Below, in pieces: positions 34,887-47,605 of a stretch of DNA of 64,000 bases. Both the position numbers and the translations under genes were made by a program. Numbering within the stretch: the stretch's first letter is position 1; the number at the start of each line of letters is the position of its first letter. The notes below the pieces were generated by a model that saw only the letters and a program-made list of their open reading frames with translations, ran no database searches and had not been told where the DNA came from. Source of the DNA: Spisula solida. Lineage: Eukaryota > Mollusca > Bivalvia > Venerida > Mactridae. The stretch covers positions 29,014,784 to 29,078,783 of the forward strand of contig OX365953.1 in NCBI GenBank assembly GCA_947247005.1. Direction: 5' to 3'.

Positions 34887-35167
34887 GTGGGGAGGGGTGA
34901 AGAAAATTGTAGTTTTCCTGTGATGTCCCCATTTAATTTTGGTATAAATTCTAAGCAGTGGTTTGCCTAGTAAATTTAACCACAGTTGAATGTGTTGTGC
35001 TGTACTGTGCTGTGTCGTTATACCGGTATGATGTTATGTGATGCGTTCTGATGTGATGTGGTCTCATGTGATGTGACTCTGCTCTGCTCTGATGGTGTAC
35101 TGTGGTGGTGTTCTGTACTGTACTGTAGCTCTACGCTGCCCTGCCCTGCCCGCCCTGTAGCTCTACG

Positions 35168-35325
35168 CTGCCCTGCCCTGCCCTGCCCTGCCCTGCCCTG
35201 TCCTGCCCTGCCCTGCCCTGCCCTGCCCTGCCCTGCCCTGCCCTGCCCTGCCCTGCCCTGCCCTGCCCTGCCCTGCCCTGCCCTGCCCTGCCCTGCCCTG
35301 CCCTGCCCTGCCCTGCCCTGCCCTG
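35168..35325. repeat. (CCCTG)n microsatellite
   Basis: About 31 pentamers, almost pure (one tcctg variant). A shorter run precedes it at 35,136-35,157 within a 'gtagctctacgctg' duplication. The - strand has regularly spaced GGG tracts. The long open frames here are repeat artefacts. Confidence 0.97.
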
Positions 35326-35655
35326 TGAAGTAAACTCTCCAGTAGCCTCGAGTCTTGGAGTAAAGGAACATGTTCATTTGAGTTCAAACAGTATACAAGC
35401 GACACACACTTACTGAATATTAAAGCGAGATACAATTATTGATTATATTTATGAAACAATGATTAATTTTACTATATAATCGTTCCATAGCAGATTATGA
35501 TATTGCGGAAAGTTAGCCAGTCGATTGAACTTTTAAAACATGTTAATCTATATGGCGCTTCCTAATCCACGATTATATACAATTGTTTTACTGACCTTGG
35601 ACCTTACTGGTATAACATAGATGAAATAAAGACATAATCGTTTTACTTTTTGTTA

Positions 35656-35876
35656 AGCCTAGGTCCCACTGGGGAATTTCTTATCGGCGAGGTACTCCTG
35701 ATTTCTTTCGATACCACCCGGCTCATCACGATTCCTTCCTATATCACAAACTGTCACATGACTTCCTTGAAGCTTCCCTTAGACAACGAGGAACCTGTTC
35801 CCGGTGTCTGGAATGCTCATTAATTTCAATCGGGAGTACATCGCCGAGGCAAAAAATGCTCAGTGGGACCTAGGCT
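35656..35876. mobile_element. 221-bp MITE, Harbinger-like, copy 1
   Basis: The inverted ends agcctaggtcccactg / cagtgggacctaggct are perfect over 16 bp and flanked by TTA on both sides (35,653-35,655 and 35,877-35,879). A 3-bp TWA duplication is the PIF/Harbinger signature. No coding sequence. Confidence 0.88.
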
Positions 35877-35879
35877 TTA

Positions 35880-38137
35880 CTCGTTTTACTGTGTAAACTA
35901 AAGAGAAAACATAAACTAGTATCCTTTGTTAGTTCCAAGCAAGGATGATACGATTTCATTGGTATGCAAATTGTCGTTATCCAAAACGTAATGCATGCGA
36001 CGTTACCCAACGTCCGTACCGTATACTATGTTTTGTTAGTTTTACGTATGTTATCGGATGGACGAGGATGCTTAGGAGCGTTCTTCGACTAGGCTATCAA
36101 TTTGACTGATATCTTCAACTGCCTCTTCAACATCGGTATTATCTCAAACCTGCCTTTTTGGGACTTTCCTAGAATATCTGACAAAGATAATTATAAAGAA
36201 TATACAGTGTGGCAACATACAAATGAGTCTAAATGAGTACAATACGCAATCTTTAGAGGATACTCCGTCTGCACTATGGCGCAATTGACATATGTAGTGA
36301 GTTTGTTATCAATACAGATCTTAGGAATTGATAGAACAAAACATTTACACTGCCACTGAATTACGCTGATTAACCTCAAAAACATATATTAGTTAGACTC
36401 ACTTACATTCACTATCGAAGATCAACACGGTCCTAACGTGGGTAGAATATCACCTGTTGAAAGTTACATGTAATTGGTTTGTTAATAGCTTACTTTTCAA
36501 CTAATTGCTTAATTATATTTTCAACAATAGCAAAATATCGCTCTTTCTATCTGTTTACATTGTATTTCTTTGACATTTCTGCTATCTCGATTAAGTGTCA
36601 AAAATAATCTATTCAGTTCAACAGTGCCGCATTTTTGATTGAATGGTCACGACAGCCCAGAAATTTATGACAATTATAATCTTACGTATTTGAGAGCCCA
36701 CCCAACAATGGGTGAATGGTCTGTATTAATGGACATAATTGAAACTCGACATGAAGTACATGTATAACACAATTACATTGTTGACTAGAAAACAGAAACA
36801 TTTTCGATAATAAAGCTATTCTGGCTCAGCTAGACAGTATTACGAAATGATTTTACTGTAGAAACTGCCTAAACACCGAACACTTTCAAACAGTTATTGT
36901 CAGCTTCTGCCTTTCTGCCTTTACCACCCACACTAAGCCTGGTAACAGCCAGACAGGGCGAAACTGACAGCGCAATTGGTTGAGACAAAATAGCCAATCA
37001 AAACCTGTCTGTCAAAAAGCAGTTAGATTGCGGTTTCATCCATCTTTAATGATTCCAAAGAAATCCAAATAGTGGTTCTGTTCGCAGGTGATTTTCAACA
37101 CAGGTTTAACTGTACAACCCATACATTTGTTTGTATATCCCAACATCAGCCACCATTAGTATTAGTCCAACCGAGTGCTATTGGGATGCACTCGTGAATG
37201 TTATGTGCTAGTTAGAGACACAGGAAGAAATCGTTCATTTGGGTTTACGTTATCGGCGAGTTGTCTCAGAATTAACTATCAACCATTACTAACTTATACT
37301 TCAGCTACGTACTGACAACTCCTCCACATGAGGAGAACATAGTGCCATATGCCAATGTCATGGAATAGCACACCCTGTCATAGCTTTTCGAACCCAGATC
37401 GGTCGGGCGATAGTCTACCTCTCTACCGACAGTGCTAGCCGAGCGGACAAACTCTTCAGACATGCGTAGACCAGCCGCCAGATTTACCGACCGACATCCA
37501 CATTTAGTAAAATATTCAGCTATAAGGTATGTCTGTGTCTCTCTGTGTGACTCAGCCTTGATGTAGCCTAATGTGTTTCTAATATATTTAACAGCTATTT
37601 CAATGCCGTATAAATCTGTTTTTAATAGTTTATGGTCTAACCTGTACACAAATTCACTTACGAAGCGTTCAAATTGGTTTTTTAGGACCAGTGGTTACAC
37701 AAGCCTGACTGTCATTTAATGGTATGCACCCGAATATGTAACGAATTGTATAGAACCTTTTTTTAACTTTCGCATGGAGGGTTTCAGCGGTCGTCTCACC
37801 CTCGATGGTGTAAATTGACGTTTGCGGTAAAATGTATCTAATGTACTTTTAGACAAATTCACATGACATTGGTCACAGGGGTTTGTTCAATGAATAGGCT
37901 TAAAGTTCTCACACAAAAGACAACTTAAGTTTCGCTAGAGAGAATTTTGGAGTATGGATTTTGATCTATTCAGTAAACATGGTTTATGTTTACATTTCAT
38001 TCATGAAAACGAACTATAAGAACTAGTCGGTGCTTCAAATGCATGTACTCTATGCATTAGAAATCTATCCCGCACATTAAAGTACTAACGTGGTACGTTT
38101 CAAACCCCTTGTGAAGTACTAGATTCTTACGTCGTTA
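35880..38137. other. Intergenic, nothing supported
   Basis: I found no gene or repeat pair. The 114-codon - strand frame at 37,305-37,649 has no domain, no exon signals that I trust and no repeated context. Confidence 0.45.
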
Positions 38138-38358
38138 AGCCTTGGTCCCACTGAGGAATTCCTAATCGGCGATATTCTCCCGATTTCTTCCGATACCATC
38201 CCATTCATCACAATTGCTTCCGATATCAGAAACTGTCTTATGACTTCACCGAGGCTTCCCCTACACCATAAGGAACCTGTTCCCGATGTCCTGATAACTC
38301 ATTAATTTCCACCGGGAGTACATCGCCGGGCCAAAAAATGCTCAGTGGGACCTAGGCT
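38138..38358. mobile_element. 221-bp MITE, Harbinger-like, copy 2
   Basis: Same length and orientation as copy 1, with many internal substitutions. Ends are agccttggtcccactg / cagtgggacctaggct, flanked by TTA on the left and ATA on the right, so the target duplication is slightly decayed. Confidence 0.88.
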
Positions 38359-39582
38359 ATACATCTACGCATTAAGGCATAAACACCACTACAAGTTGCA
38401 ATCCATCCTTTGTTAATAACAGCGTGGGATTTTAATTAACTTTCTTTAATGTTTAATAATAGTGTTCACTCGATTTGTGGTATGCTAGAATGGCATCTGA
38501 CTGCGCATGCGTGAAGATTTTATATTGATAAATCACTTTCAAGTGCAATGAGAGACATCCAATAACTTAATAAATATGTTTATATTCGTACACACAAAAC
38601 GCATTATGAACGGTCAATGGTTCGAGACGGTTTGATCAGGCAATTGAAATTCCACACGGCTAATTTTAGCCTTCATAACACTATGATGCTATTCATATAC
38701 CAAACCATATTACTGGCGTGGTGCGGTGTAGTTACATTGATAGTGCTATTTGTGTAACATATTTTCATAGTCTTGTGGTGATAGTCGAATTATCTAAAGT
38801 CTTCGTTCTTCGCAAGTATGGGTACGAATCCCATTATAAGTGCGAACTATTTGTAATGGCCTACAGGTCAATGCAACGCTTTTGGTTATTTTTTAACTTG
38901 ATCGGGTTAACTTCAAATGTACAAGCATGCATGAGGTGCAGCCTAATGACTGTTTGTTCTTTGACGCAACAGTCAATGTTCCAAGAGTGATATCCAATGT
39001 GATACATGGATGTTTTGAAGGTGTTTGGAAACTAGGTCATTCAGCCTTTTGACAGTTGGGACAGTTGTCGATATTTTGACAACTGAAACTTTTGCTTTCA
39101 GCGGTGTAGTTCATGTTCTCGTTAAGTTATGTGTAGAGTATTGCCCCTTGTATTTGTGGTATGTGATGTTATTATGTGTGCTATGCTCGGCTGGTTAAGC
39201 GCTTCCTTCCCTGTCCGATTTTCTATTATCTTTGTGTATATTACGACAGTAACGATTTCCCAACAAACTCATCTGCAACTCGAGCGTAGTTTAATACTAA
39301 AACAAATATTTAAACTATTTCTTTAGAAACATTACTAGTATATTGCCACCATTTGAACAACATCTCACAACATTTTGAACTCCTTGGTCGGAAACCCATC
39401 CGTTGCAGGGAACAGCAAGCCAAACGGTCCGAATATTCAGTGTGGTTTGTAGGTATGGTTTTGTAATTAATAGCATACACATAGAGCAGACCATGGAACA
39501 TGTCCGTGACCAAGTGGTTAGAAACAGTCTGGTGGCTTGGCTTTAAAACATGCAGCTCAGTCACATCGGCAGAAAAGAACCC
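38359..39582. other. Nothing supported
   Basis: Short frames at 38,718-38,990 and 39,129-39,326 (+) look random. A B-box-like 'gggtacgaatccc' lies at ~38,819. Confidence 0.4.
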
Positions 39583-39804
39583 GGAGCCCGTTTCATAGAC
39601 ATATCTTAGCTAAGATCGGGCGTTTCCGTAGATTATTGAGAGCATACTAAGTGAACCCATACATTTTCTTCAAGTTAAAATAGTTATTCATGAAAATGTT
39701 AGTTCCTATAACTTTGTTTAACAATTTTACCGTTTTTTAGTTTGCTCAAAATAGCATACGAAAAAGTCGAATATTTGCTAAGATACGTCCATGAAACGGG
39801 CCCC
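39583..39804. mobile_element. ~222-bp MITE
   Basis: Twenty-eight-bp inverted ends with few mismatches: ggagcccgtttcatagacat...cttagc and gctaag...gtccatgaaacgggcccc. The interior is AT-rich and non-coding. Target duplication not clear. Confidence 0.85.
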
Positions 39805-40469
39805 TAGGACGCTTTCACATTTCCCAAAGGACTAACATATTTAGAGGCGACGCCCATATATACAGTAAATACAAGGAATTAACGAATTGACCATCCCGAT
39901 TCTTGGAGATTAACATACCATTATTAAGACACTGAACTCTAAATCTCTTTGCGGTTAAATCACTCAAATTGTGACCGATTGTGTTACATAACAACACACA
40001 TGAGCACACTGTTCGAATGGCGATTTTAAAACGTATTAATCTCTGATCAATTGCCGATAGTCATGCGATTATTCCAACAATGTCCTACAAACTATAACGA
40101 AGAAAGACAAAAAAATAAATCAGATTGAAACTGCTACTTGACAGTTGCTTTGTAGAAACGTTTTTGACCATGAAATACATAATTTGTATGTACACTGTTT
40201 ACTTGTGAATTGAATCTGTATATTACTCTTACAGTACAAAACCAAACACAATATTGTCCATAATTTTGTTATGAATTAAAATTAAGGACCGTAATATTTG
40301 TCTATGAAAGGATTCAAACATTCAAACATTTGACACAAAATATAAAGTTTGAATGCTCCTAAATAATTAGAAACGATAAATATAGCGGATTTTGTGTTTC
40401 TGTTTGTACTTCAATTGATGGCGCTAGAATTATACCGTAGGTCCGAGCCACTAGAACATAGCGTTGCTG

Positions 40470-40548
40470 GGTGCTTGCTTATTAAGATAAGTGCTCACTG
40501 TATCCACCTTTGAATTGTGGTGTCGAAGGTTCGAATCCGGTCTGTTCT
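40470..40548 (+). mobile_element. Possible tRNA-like SINE head
   Basis: A perfect B box, ggttcgaatcc, lies at 40,528-40,538, with an upstream 'gcttgcttattaagataagtgctcac' that could be a decayed A-box region. A following element overlaps the expected body. Weak. Confidence 0.35.
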
Positions 40549-40803
40549 GGTCCCGATTTCCCGAAGCATCTCAAGTAGAAATCTCATCTCAAATTGAGAT
40601 TTTGCTCAAATCAGAGTCTGAATTGGAGATTACTCTGAAGCTCGAGCTCTCGAAATGTTACTGTAATAAGCTAAGACTAATGTTTCTGTTTTGTACTAAT
40701 TTAGAGAACAATTTCGCATGGAAACTACATGTATGTCAAACGATAGGTGACAAAATTTGAGCTGAGTTTGAGCTCAGATTGAGATATTTCGGGAGGTCGG
40801 GAC
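40549..40803. mobile_element. ~255-bp MITE
   Basis: The ends ggtcccgatttcccgaagca...tctcaa and ttgagatatttcgggaggtcggga are imperfect inverted repeats. Inner 'gatttgagct' / 'agctcagattg' words add symmetry. Non-coding. Confidence 0.7.
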
Positions 40804-42518
40804 TTGATATGTCCGGTTGGCGAACTACCTGTAAGTTAAATACCGGTTACCATGTGACGACCTGTCTAATATCTGGTGCTATATATATAGGGTCGGGGAG
40901 CAAATGTTGAGGGCAATTGTTTTAAGAACAATTACACTAAAGAAAACTTCATTTGTAGGAATAAGACAAAGAATTATTATAACATGCTATAAAATCATTA
41001 AAATCGTACATCTTTTAGCCATTATTGTCGAACTCCTTAAGTACAAATTCCAGCATTGCCAAGCGCCTTAAACAATTCTAGGGAAGGGCTTGGATTATTC
41101 AAATGTAGGAAGAACAAGTAATTTCAGACGCGGTTATCATAGTTTATTGAGATTAACACAAACTATCAAAAAGTCATGATATACACTTAATTACATGTAC
41201 ATTATAATATAAAATGACACGATAATATGATATGGCCTAGTATATCAGTACACGATTTCAAGTAATTCTACATTTTTGACAGCAAATATCTGGTCCGGAG
41301 AGGACTTTATGTATCATAAATATGTTTAATGACGTTATATATACGGTGATAAAAATGTAATCAAAACGATACTTAACAAAACGGAAAAAAACACGTTTGA
41401 GAAATGAGATGAGAAATCACGGTAGTTCATTTTCAAGAGAGCAAGTGTTCCTTAATCGGTGGATATATGTGCAATCTGCTCTATGTTATAATCTAAATCA
41501 TCTCTCACAGTATTTCCATTTAAACACTTCTGTAACAAATGAGGCCCCAACTACGGAATCCAGTTTGGAACGTAATGTCGTGTTCCGCCGTAGACTATGT
41601 TCGGTGCGCCAAGACGCTTTATACATTTACATATAGAAGGTACCATGTAACGATATCACGTGCATTTAATGACTGTACCGGTTACACTATATTTTATCAT
41701 TAACCCTTTACTCCATGGAGTCACAAGTTGCTGTATTTATTGTGATTTTTACTTCATGTACTACATTATACTCATACATGTTTCCTATAAATATATATTT
41801 TAACACATTTGCCATAGAAAGTGTGTATGTACTCAACATGAATAGATTAACTAGTGAGTCAATGGCGAAAAGGGTTAAACATTGGAAAGTAATATTCTGA
41901 CAATATTGATTAACAGTGTAATACATGTATACCCCTCGAATTATAACATCTTATTTATGTAAATAAATTATTACCATGGTAACTATGAATATTATCAAGG
42001 AACTTTTAATATCTCACACAGGCAACACGAAAATATAAGCTGACATAATTATGGTAAAGTAGATTTTGCTGGGGTGAGAGTTTAGGTTTAGATTGGCTAC
42101 ATACTGGCCGCCTATTATTTCCCCTAGTTATCTTACAAAACGTGAATAATTGATGACAACGAAGCATTGTCTTACACCATAAGTCTGACAAGGTAGCACA
42201 AGTCAAGAGCATACATGTGTACACGAATCAGTATACCTATACATTATATTTGGGTGCACGTACCGTTTTCCTGCAATAAACTTTACATACATGAATATGT
42301 ATACAAAACAAATGAACCGTCACAAGCAGTGACTATATCTATGTATAATTATATAACAAAAACAACAAAAACAAAAAAGATTACAAATAATTAATAATGA
42401 ACTTATTGGACTTTATATGATTGTAATATTACACATAGACATATAATCTGATAAAGTCGTAAGTTGAACTATGAATTATGGTTGATGCATCAACAATAGG
42501 AAATACCATGTTTGTAAA
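40804..42518. other. Intergenic, nothing supported
   Basis: AT-rich. A ttaccatggtaa palindrome lies at 41,971-41,982. Short frames are unconvincing. Confidence 0.4.
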
Positions 42519-42640
42519 CAGAGGTATTCATATGCAAATGCACCAACCAGCTAGCTATTGGTGAATGACATGTTTTTATTTTTCATTAATCAAATAGATT
42601 GCCGGTGGTCATTTTGCATATGAATACGGTGATCTCTGCT
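42519..42640. repeat. Small inverted repeat
   Basis: cagaggtattcatatgcaaatg pairs imperfectly with cattttgcatatgaatac...ctctg. Possible MITE remnant. Confidence 0.6.
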
Positions 42641-42919
42641 ATACGGTGCACCCTAAGTGACATGACAAACTTATACTTACAATGTCATATTGTATTTTAT
42701 TTCATTAAATAAGAGTGGCATGTCACTTTGGGGACACCGTACAAATAGCATCAGGACAAACAGTAAATATAACCATACACAAAGCAACGTCTTCACTTTC
42801 CCAGAAACAAACAAATCTGTATAATCTTTTATCGGTATGAAGTGCAAACATGATCTTGTCTGGTATAGACAAAATGTTCTGTGAATCAGGATATCACTTA
42901 CTGGTCTGTAAAACTGGGT

Positions 42920-43040
42920 GCTATAGTCCATGTCCAAGGTCTTGACAATTGAAAGTCCATTACCATCCAACAATGTTGTTTGTTAGCTTGATATCTAAGC
43001 AGTTCAAGTTACTTTGCCAAATGAAGTTTTGGCGGAATCA
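42920..43040. repeat. Partial third copy of the 13.9/18.5-kb repeat
   Basis: 'tatagtccatgtccaaggtcttgacaattgaaagtccattacc...ttagcttgatatc...tttgccaaatgaagttttggcgg' follows the first ~130 bp of the arm at 13,882. It ends where the 26-bp palindrome begins in the full copy. Nothing else is recognised at 43,041-43,984. Confidence 0.85.
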
Positions 43041-43984
43041 AAGAGCTGTGAGTAGTACAGATATTATCTAGTGCACCAGTTACCGGACATGACATACTGG
43101 TGTACATGTACTAACAATATCACCGTTATCACAGAGGTGTTTATCCATGCAGATGAATGAAAATCCACTACTTCTCATATACTACCAGTATTTGCATCAA
43201 ATATGTGCTTTTTAAAACTAATTTATGGCTACAACAAACTAATAGTACTCGGTATGAAAATCATAAATTCTCAGCACTTTACGCTACATTTGTAACAAAC
43301 AATGGTTTTGAAAATGAAACCCTGATTGTAAATCCAGGGCACATGAATAGTTGGAATCTGATTTCGAATGAACAAATGATGACGTACTATTTTAACGTTC
43401 CACATATTACATGTTACATGTAGTAGATGTTACAAAGGCAAAGCTATTATATAGGCTGATTCTATGTAACCTAACTGTCAACACCACCTTCTCACATATA
43501 CCACGACGACCATGATGAGCAAAATGGCATTCACTTCGAAAAGCTTTGTTAAATCCACGTTTTGAATAACAGTCGATGATCACTGAGACTCTTCTTCGAT
43601 CAAATCAACTTACATGATTTGGAATTTCAGGTCTCTAATGAACAATAATACATGTATTAACAATTAAGTTTTCATTTCCCGCCAATTCCACATTCAGTTT
43701 ACAACGATATCTCGTATATCTGACTCGAGTGTATTAACCAATAATATTCCTTGTAACATCCATGAAATATCGTAACAGCCAATCAAAATCCTTGTAACAA
43801 AATGGTCCAATCACGAACTGTTCAATCACTATATAAATATATTCTCTGGCCTTTAAACAACTGGGGGAATTCGCAAAGAAAATAAATGTTCAGTTACATG
43901 ATATATATATTCGTATATATCCTTATTATACATGCATTATATACATCTTGTCAATGTCATTATTCCGTGATAGTCACGTGATCA

Positions 43985-45412
43985 TCACGTGCGGATAACA
44001 GCGCCCTCTATTGGGGTTTCTTTGTAAAGGTCAATGCCACTAACATCCAAAAGGTGTTCGTCAGTATCCGCTTTTACAACGTTGTTATTTTGTTCAATGA
44101 CTACTGTTTGTTGTGTATTATTGGGAACACTTTCTTTTGTGACAAGAATGGAGGGTCGGAGAGTCGCAGAATTTCGGTAGGAAACGCTATGATGTTTTGC
44201 GTCTTGTCGTCCATGGTATACCTTCTCAATAGGTCTTGCAACGGTTGTAGATAAACCTCTGGCTCTCATCGAGTGAGCTTTTTTATCCATTTTAACCACT
44301 CTTGGATTGAAGGAGACTCGTTGGTAATGAGGACCAAAGCCTGCCGAATGATGTCTTACTTGAACAGCTTGGTGAGATCCGTCAATGGCGTCAGTCGACC
44401 AGACAGGAATAGCAGATCTAGGTCTCGTTGTTACCACGTGACTTTGTCGTTGACGAGACTTCCATTGAATTCTTTCAGGTAGATCGCTGTGACGTACAAC
44501 AGCATTTCGTTCCATTGTGTTTTTCTTCCAGTTCTCATAGGATGTGGTACTGGTTGTCCTCGCGGAACGGGTTGTAACTGGAGCTGAAACAACCTCGTAC
44601 TGTCTTCTGTCTGGTTGTGTTGGAACTTTTGTATGGGTTACGGTATATGATGAAGTATTTTCGTTGAAATTTCGATAATCCGGGACATTAACCCTAACGT
44701 GAGTGCCAGCCCCACTTGTAGACGCACTAACCCCGTTTTCTTGTCGCCTCATTACAACTGGCTCGTCATCCAGAACTTCCGTCTCAATTCTATCATCTCC
44801 ATCTCCATTAGTTTCCGCTCTCTGTAAGAGCACTGTTTCCGGTGCCACGGTGTGTTTGTGCACACTTACGTTCACTGGCCGAAATTCATTTGGGGAACCA
44901 GGCTCGGATTCATTTCCGGGAACTATTCCAGTGGAGTGCTCAAGCATAATCTTAATATCACGCAACTCTTGGGACAGATTTTCTAGTTCACTGCGAAGAG
45001 CTGTCTCGGATACCTCGGACTTATTATCGCTCATATCAGACTCAACCGATTCTTTTTCCATACGTGTTGGTTTTCCTTTCCTGTACAGAGGAATGCGTAC
45101 ACCATTTTCATAAACTTCAGTATGACCATTCTGAACAGGAACATGTTCACTGGTTCCATTCTCTTTAATGTAAACGTTTCCATCACTGACCGTGTGGACT
45201 ACCGCCTTCTCGCCGTGTATGTCAACTAACTGTTTAAGCTCTCGTTTGGAATTGTCGTGTTCTTTACTTCTCAATGTCCAGTTAATTTCCTCATCTCGAC
45301 TGATAACAGGGGTCTTTACGATTTGAACCGTTTTTATCCTCTTCTGCAAGACCCTAAACGTCTGTATGAACATTCCGGCATCCAAGGCGTTCGCACAACG
45401 CATTGCTGTTAT
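43985..45412 (-). CDS. PTB-domain protein, exon 3 (C-terminal PTB helix plus disordered tail)
   Basis: A 475-residue last coding exon preceded by a strong acceptor (gatttctgtgtatttgcag, ending 45,413), phase 0. It opens with ITAMRCANALDAGMFIQTF, which has the spacing and amphipathy of the C-terminal helix that closes a PTB fold. A charged, Ser/Thr/Arg-rich tail follows with a short predicted coiled coil (ALRSELENLSQELRDIKIML, ~residues 235-254 of the assembled protein). There are 'VYENGVRIPLYRKGKPTR' and many NxS/TT/RR-rich stretches without globular pattern. No transmembrane segment. Probably an intracellular adaptor. I cannot assign an orthologue. Confidence 0.85.
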   Translation of the reverse strand: MTAMRCANALDAGMFIQTFRVLQKRIKTVQIVKTPVISRDEEINWTLRSKEHDNSKRELKQLVDIHGEKAVVHTVSDGNVYIKENGTSEHVPVQNGHTEVYENGVRIPLYRKGKPTRMEKESVESDMSDNKSEVSETALRSELENLSQELRDIKIMLEHSTGIVPGNESEPGSPNEFRPVNVSVHKHTVAPETVLLQRAETNGDGDDRIETEVLDDEPVVMRRQENGVSASTSGAGTHVRVNVPDYRNFNENTSSYTVTHTKVPTQPDRRQYEVVSAPVTTRSARTTSTTSYENWKKNTMERNAVVRHSDLPERIQWKSRQRQSHVVTTRPRSAIPVWSTDAIDGSHQAVQVRHHSAGFGPHYQRVSFNPRVVKMDKKAHSMRARGLSTTVARPIEKVYHGRQDAKHHSVSYRNSATLRPSILVTKESVPNNTQQTVVIEQNNNVVKADTDEHLLDVSGIDLYKETPIEGAVIRT

Positions 45413-45589
45413 CTGCAAATACACAGAAATCGGATTGTTTCTTTAACAGTAATATAAGACGTAGATACATGGTCATTTTCGAGGGGGGCAGAATGAGTAG
45501 CACAGATTGATACAAATTGTACTAGGACGCCTTTTTTCCAACATGTTAAGACCGAAACTAAGTCTAACAAGAGATGTTTATAAAACACG

Positions 45590-45959
45590 TATGCCCCCAT
45601 GGCAGCCCAATAGTCAGAAATGGTGAAAGTCGCAGTTACCTTGACCTTTAACCTACTGACCTCAAAATCAATAGGGGTCATCTACTGTTGCTGACCAACC
45701 TCCATGTAAAGTTTGAAGATCATAGGTCAATGCGTTTTTGAGTTATTGAACGGAAACCATTTAAATAGCCAGAAATGGTAAAGGTTACAATAACCTCGAC
45801 TTTTGACCTACTGACCTCAAAATCAATAGGGGTCATCTACGGTTGCTGACCAACCTCCATGTAGGTCAAAGTGTTCTTGAGTTATTGAACGGAAACCAAT
45901 TTATACGACCGACAGACATGTGCAAAGCAATATACCGCCTCATCAAAGATGGGGGCATA
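45590..45959. mobile_element. ~370-bp MITE in intron 2
   Basis: The ends are tatgcccccat and atgggggcata. Inside is a ~150-bp direct duplication of 'cttgacctttaacctactgacctcaaaatcaataggggtcatc...gagttattgaacggaaacca'. A decayed relative lies at ~55,850-56,050. I recall this as a common molluscan family. Confidence 0.82.
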
Positions 45960-46344
45960 ATTATTTAAAACAATAACATGTACTTCAAAAATAATTTTAA
46001 CATCACTCTAATAACACCAAATGTTAATATAAATTGGTATACATGTACACGTACCGAAGGTAGCAAGCATTATATAGACCACACTTCATTGGTTTAGATA
46101 AAATTCTAGTCAATTTGAATTTTGAAAATATTCAGTCCAATTTTGAGTTACAGTGTTAAAGTGTTCGTTAATAATGATCATGGCCCGAGAATATACCGCG
46201 ACTGGAGAAGACGTAGAACAACCAGGATTATAAATATTTTAAAGAACAGTATACAACAACAGGACAAAAAAATCCAAACAATAATCGAACAGAAAATTCA
46301 AATTATTGAGAACGATCTAAATGTCTTACGTTTCACTTAAAACA

Positions 46345-47030
46345 GAAAACTCTCATTGCGGAATCCCTGAGACATATCTAAAGTTTGACTTAGGACAGAA
46401 AAACTCTCATTGCGGAATCACTGAGAAATATCTTAAGTTTGACTTAGGACATAAAACTCTCATTGCGGAATCCGTGAGACATATCTAAAGTTTGCCTTAG
46501 GACAGAAAACTCTCATTGTGGAATCCCTGAGACATATCTAAAGTTTGACTTAGGACAGAAAAACTATTATTGTGGAATCACTGAGAAAGATCTTAAGTTT
46601 GACTTAGGACAGAAAACTCTCATTGCGTAATCCGTGAGACATATCTAAAGTTTGACTTAGGACAGAAAACTCTCATTGCGGAATCCGTGAGACATATCTA
46701 AAGTTTGACTTAGGACAGAAAAACTATTATTGTGGAATCACTGAGAAAGATCTTAAGTTTGACTTAGGACAGAAAACTCTCATTGCGGAATCCGTGAGAC
46801 ATATCTAAAGTTTGACTTAGGACAGAAAAACTATTATTGTGGAATCACTGAGAAAGATCTTAAGTTTGACTTAGGACAGAAAACTCTCATTGCGGAATCC
46901 GTGAGACATATCTAAAGTTTGACTTAGGACAGAAAAACTATTATTGTGGAATCACTGAGAAAGATCTTAAGTTTGACTTAAGACAGAAAAATTTAAGAAT
47001 GATCTAAATTTTAAGTTAAAGACAGAAAAC
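46345..47030. repeat. 54-bp tandem array with alternating unit types, intron 2
   Basis: About 12 units of 53-54 bp. Type A reads 'actctcattgcggaatcc...gagacatatctaaag', type B 'actattattgtggaatcac...gagaaagatcttaag'. Both end 'tttgacttaggacagaaa'. From ~46,560 the order is mostly A-B-A-B, i.e. a ~107-bp higher-order repeat. Confidence 0.95.
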
Positions 47031-47605
47031 TCTCTTAATGGAAGAAAATATAGTAATTATGTGCTATGCATGCGTATTCAGCTCTTGTAATAAAATACAG
47101 ACTATCTATATTCTGCAATCATGTTTTTAGTGATTTATCCTATGATTGGTTCGATTTCCTTTGGGGGACTTGCTCGACGTCTAATAATTGCAATCTGTGA
47201 TGTTTGCCAAGTTTGGTTCCATGTCTTCAATAAATTACTAATACTTTATGCAATAATCAATATTGAAAATTACATCAAGTCTTCCAATAAATCTGATATT
47301 TCCTTAATTTATCTGAAGCTGTCAATCTTTATTTCCCTGTGCATTTAAAACCAGGGATGTACATATTGTAGATTTAGGAAGATAATACCGATTTATAAAT
47401 ATTTTATTGTCGTTTGAATAGCTACAGGAAATATTATCTTCAAAAACAAAATTTCGAGGATGATGAACAGGCAATTTTGTGGGATGGTAAATTATTTCCA
47501 TTGTTACGTATTTCGATTGTCGATAGCCGATTTGGTTTTGTGGAATGAATTTTGAGGTAGATTGTGTCTTAGTTTTATTCTAAGAAGCTTTATAAATACC
47601 GGCCC

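Noticed and set aside
35018..35435. Long open frames on both strands (PALPC.. / GQGRAG..) over the (CCCTG)n tract
   Set aside because: A pentamer repeat without stop codons gives open frames in all phases; no coding evidence.
37305..37649. 114-codon - strand frame
   Set aside because: No domain, odd composition, no splice context; consistent with chance.
44703..45113. 136-codon + strand frame
   Set aside because: Antisense shadow of exon 3 of the PTB gene.
46122..46340. 72-codon basic, coiled-coil-like + strand frame
   Set aside because: Lies antisense in intron 2 and runs into the repeat array; no independent support.
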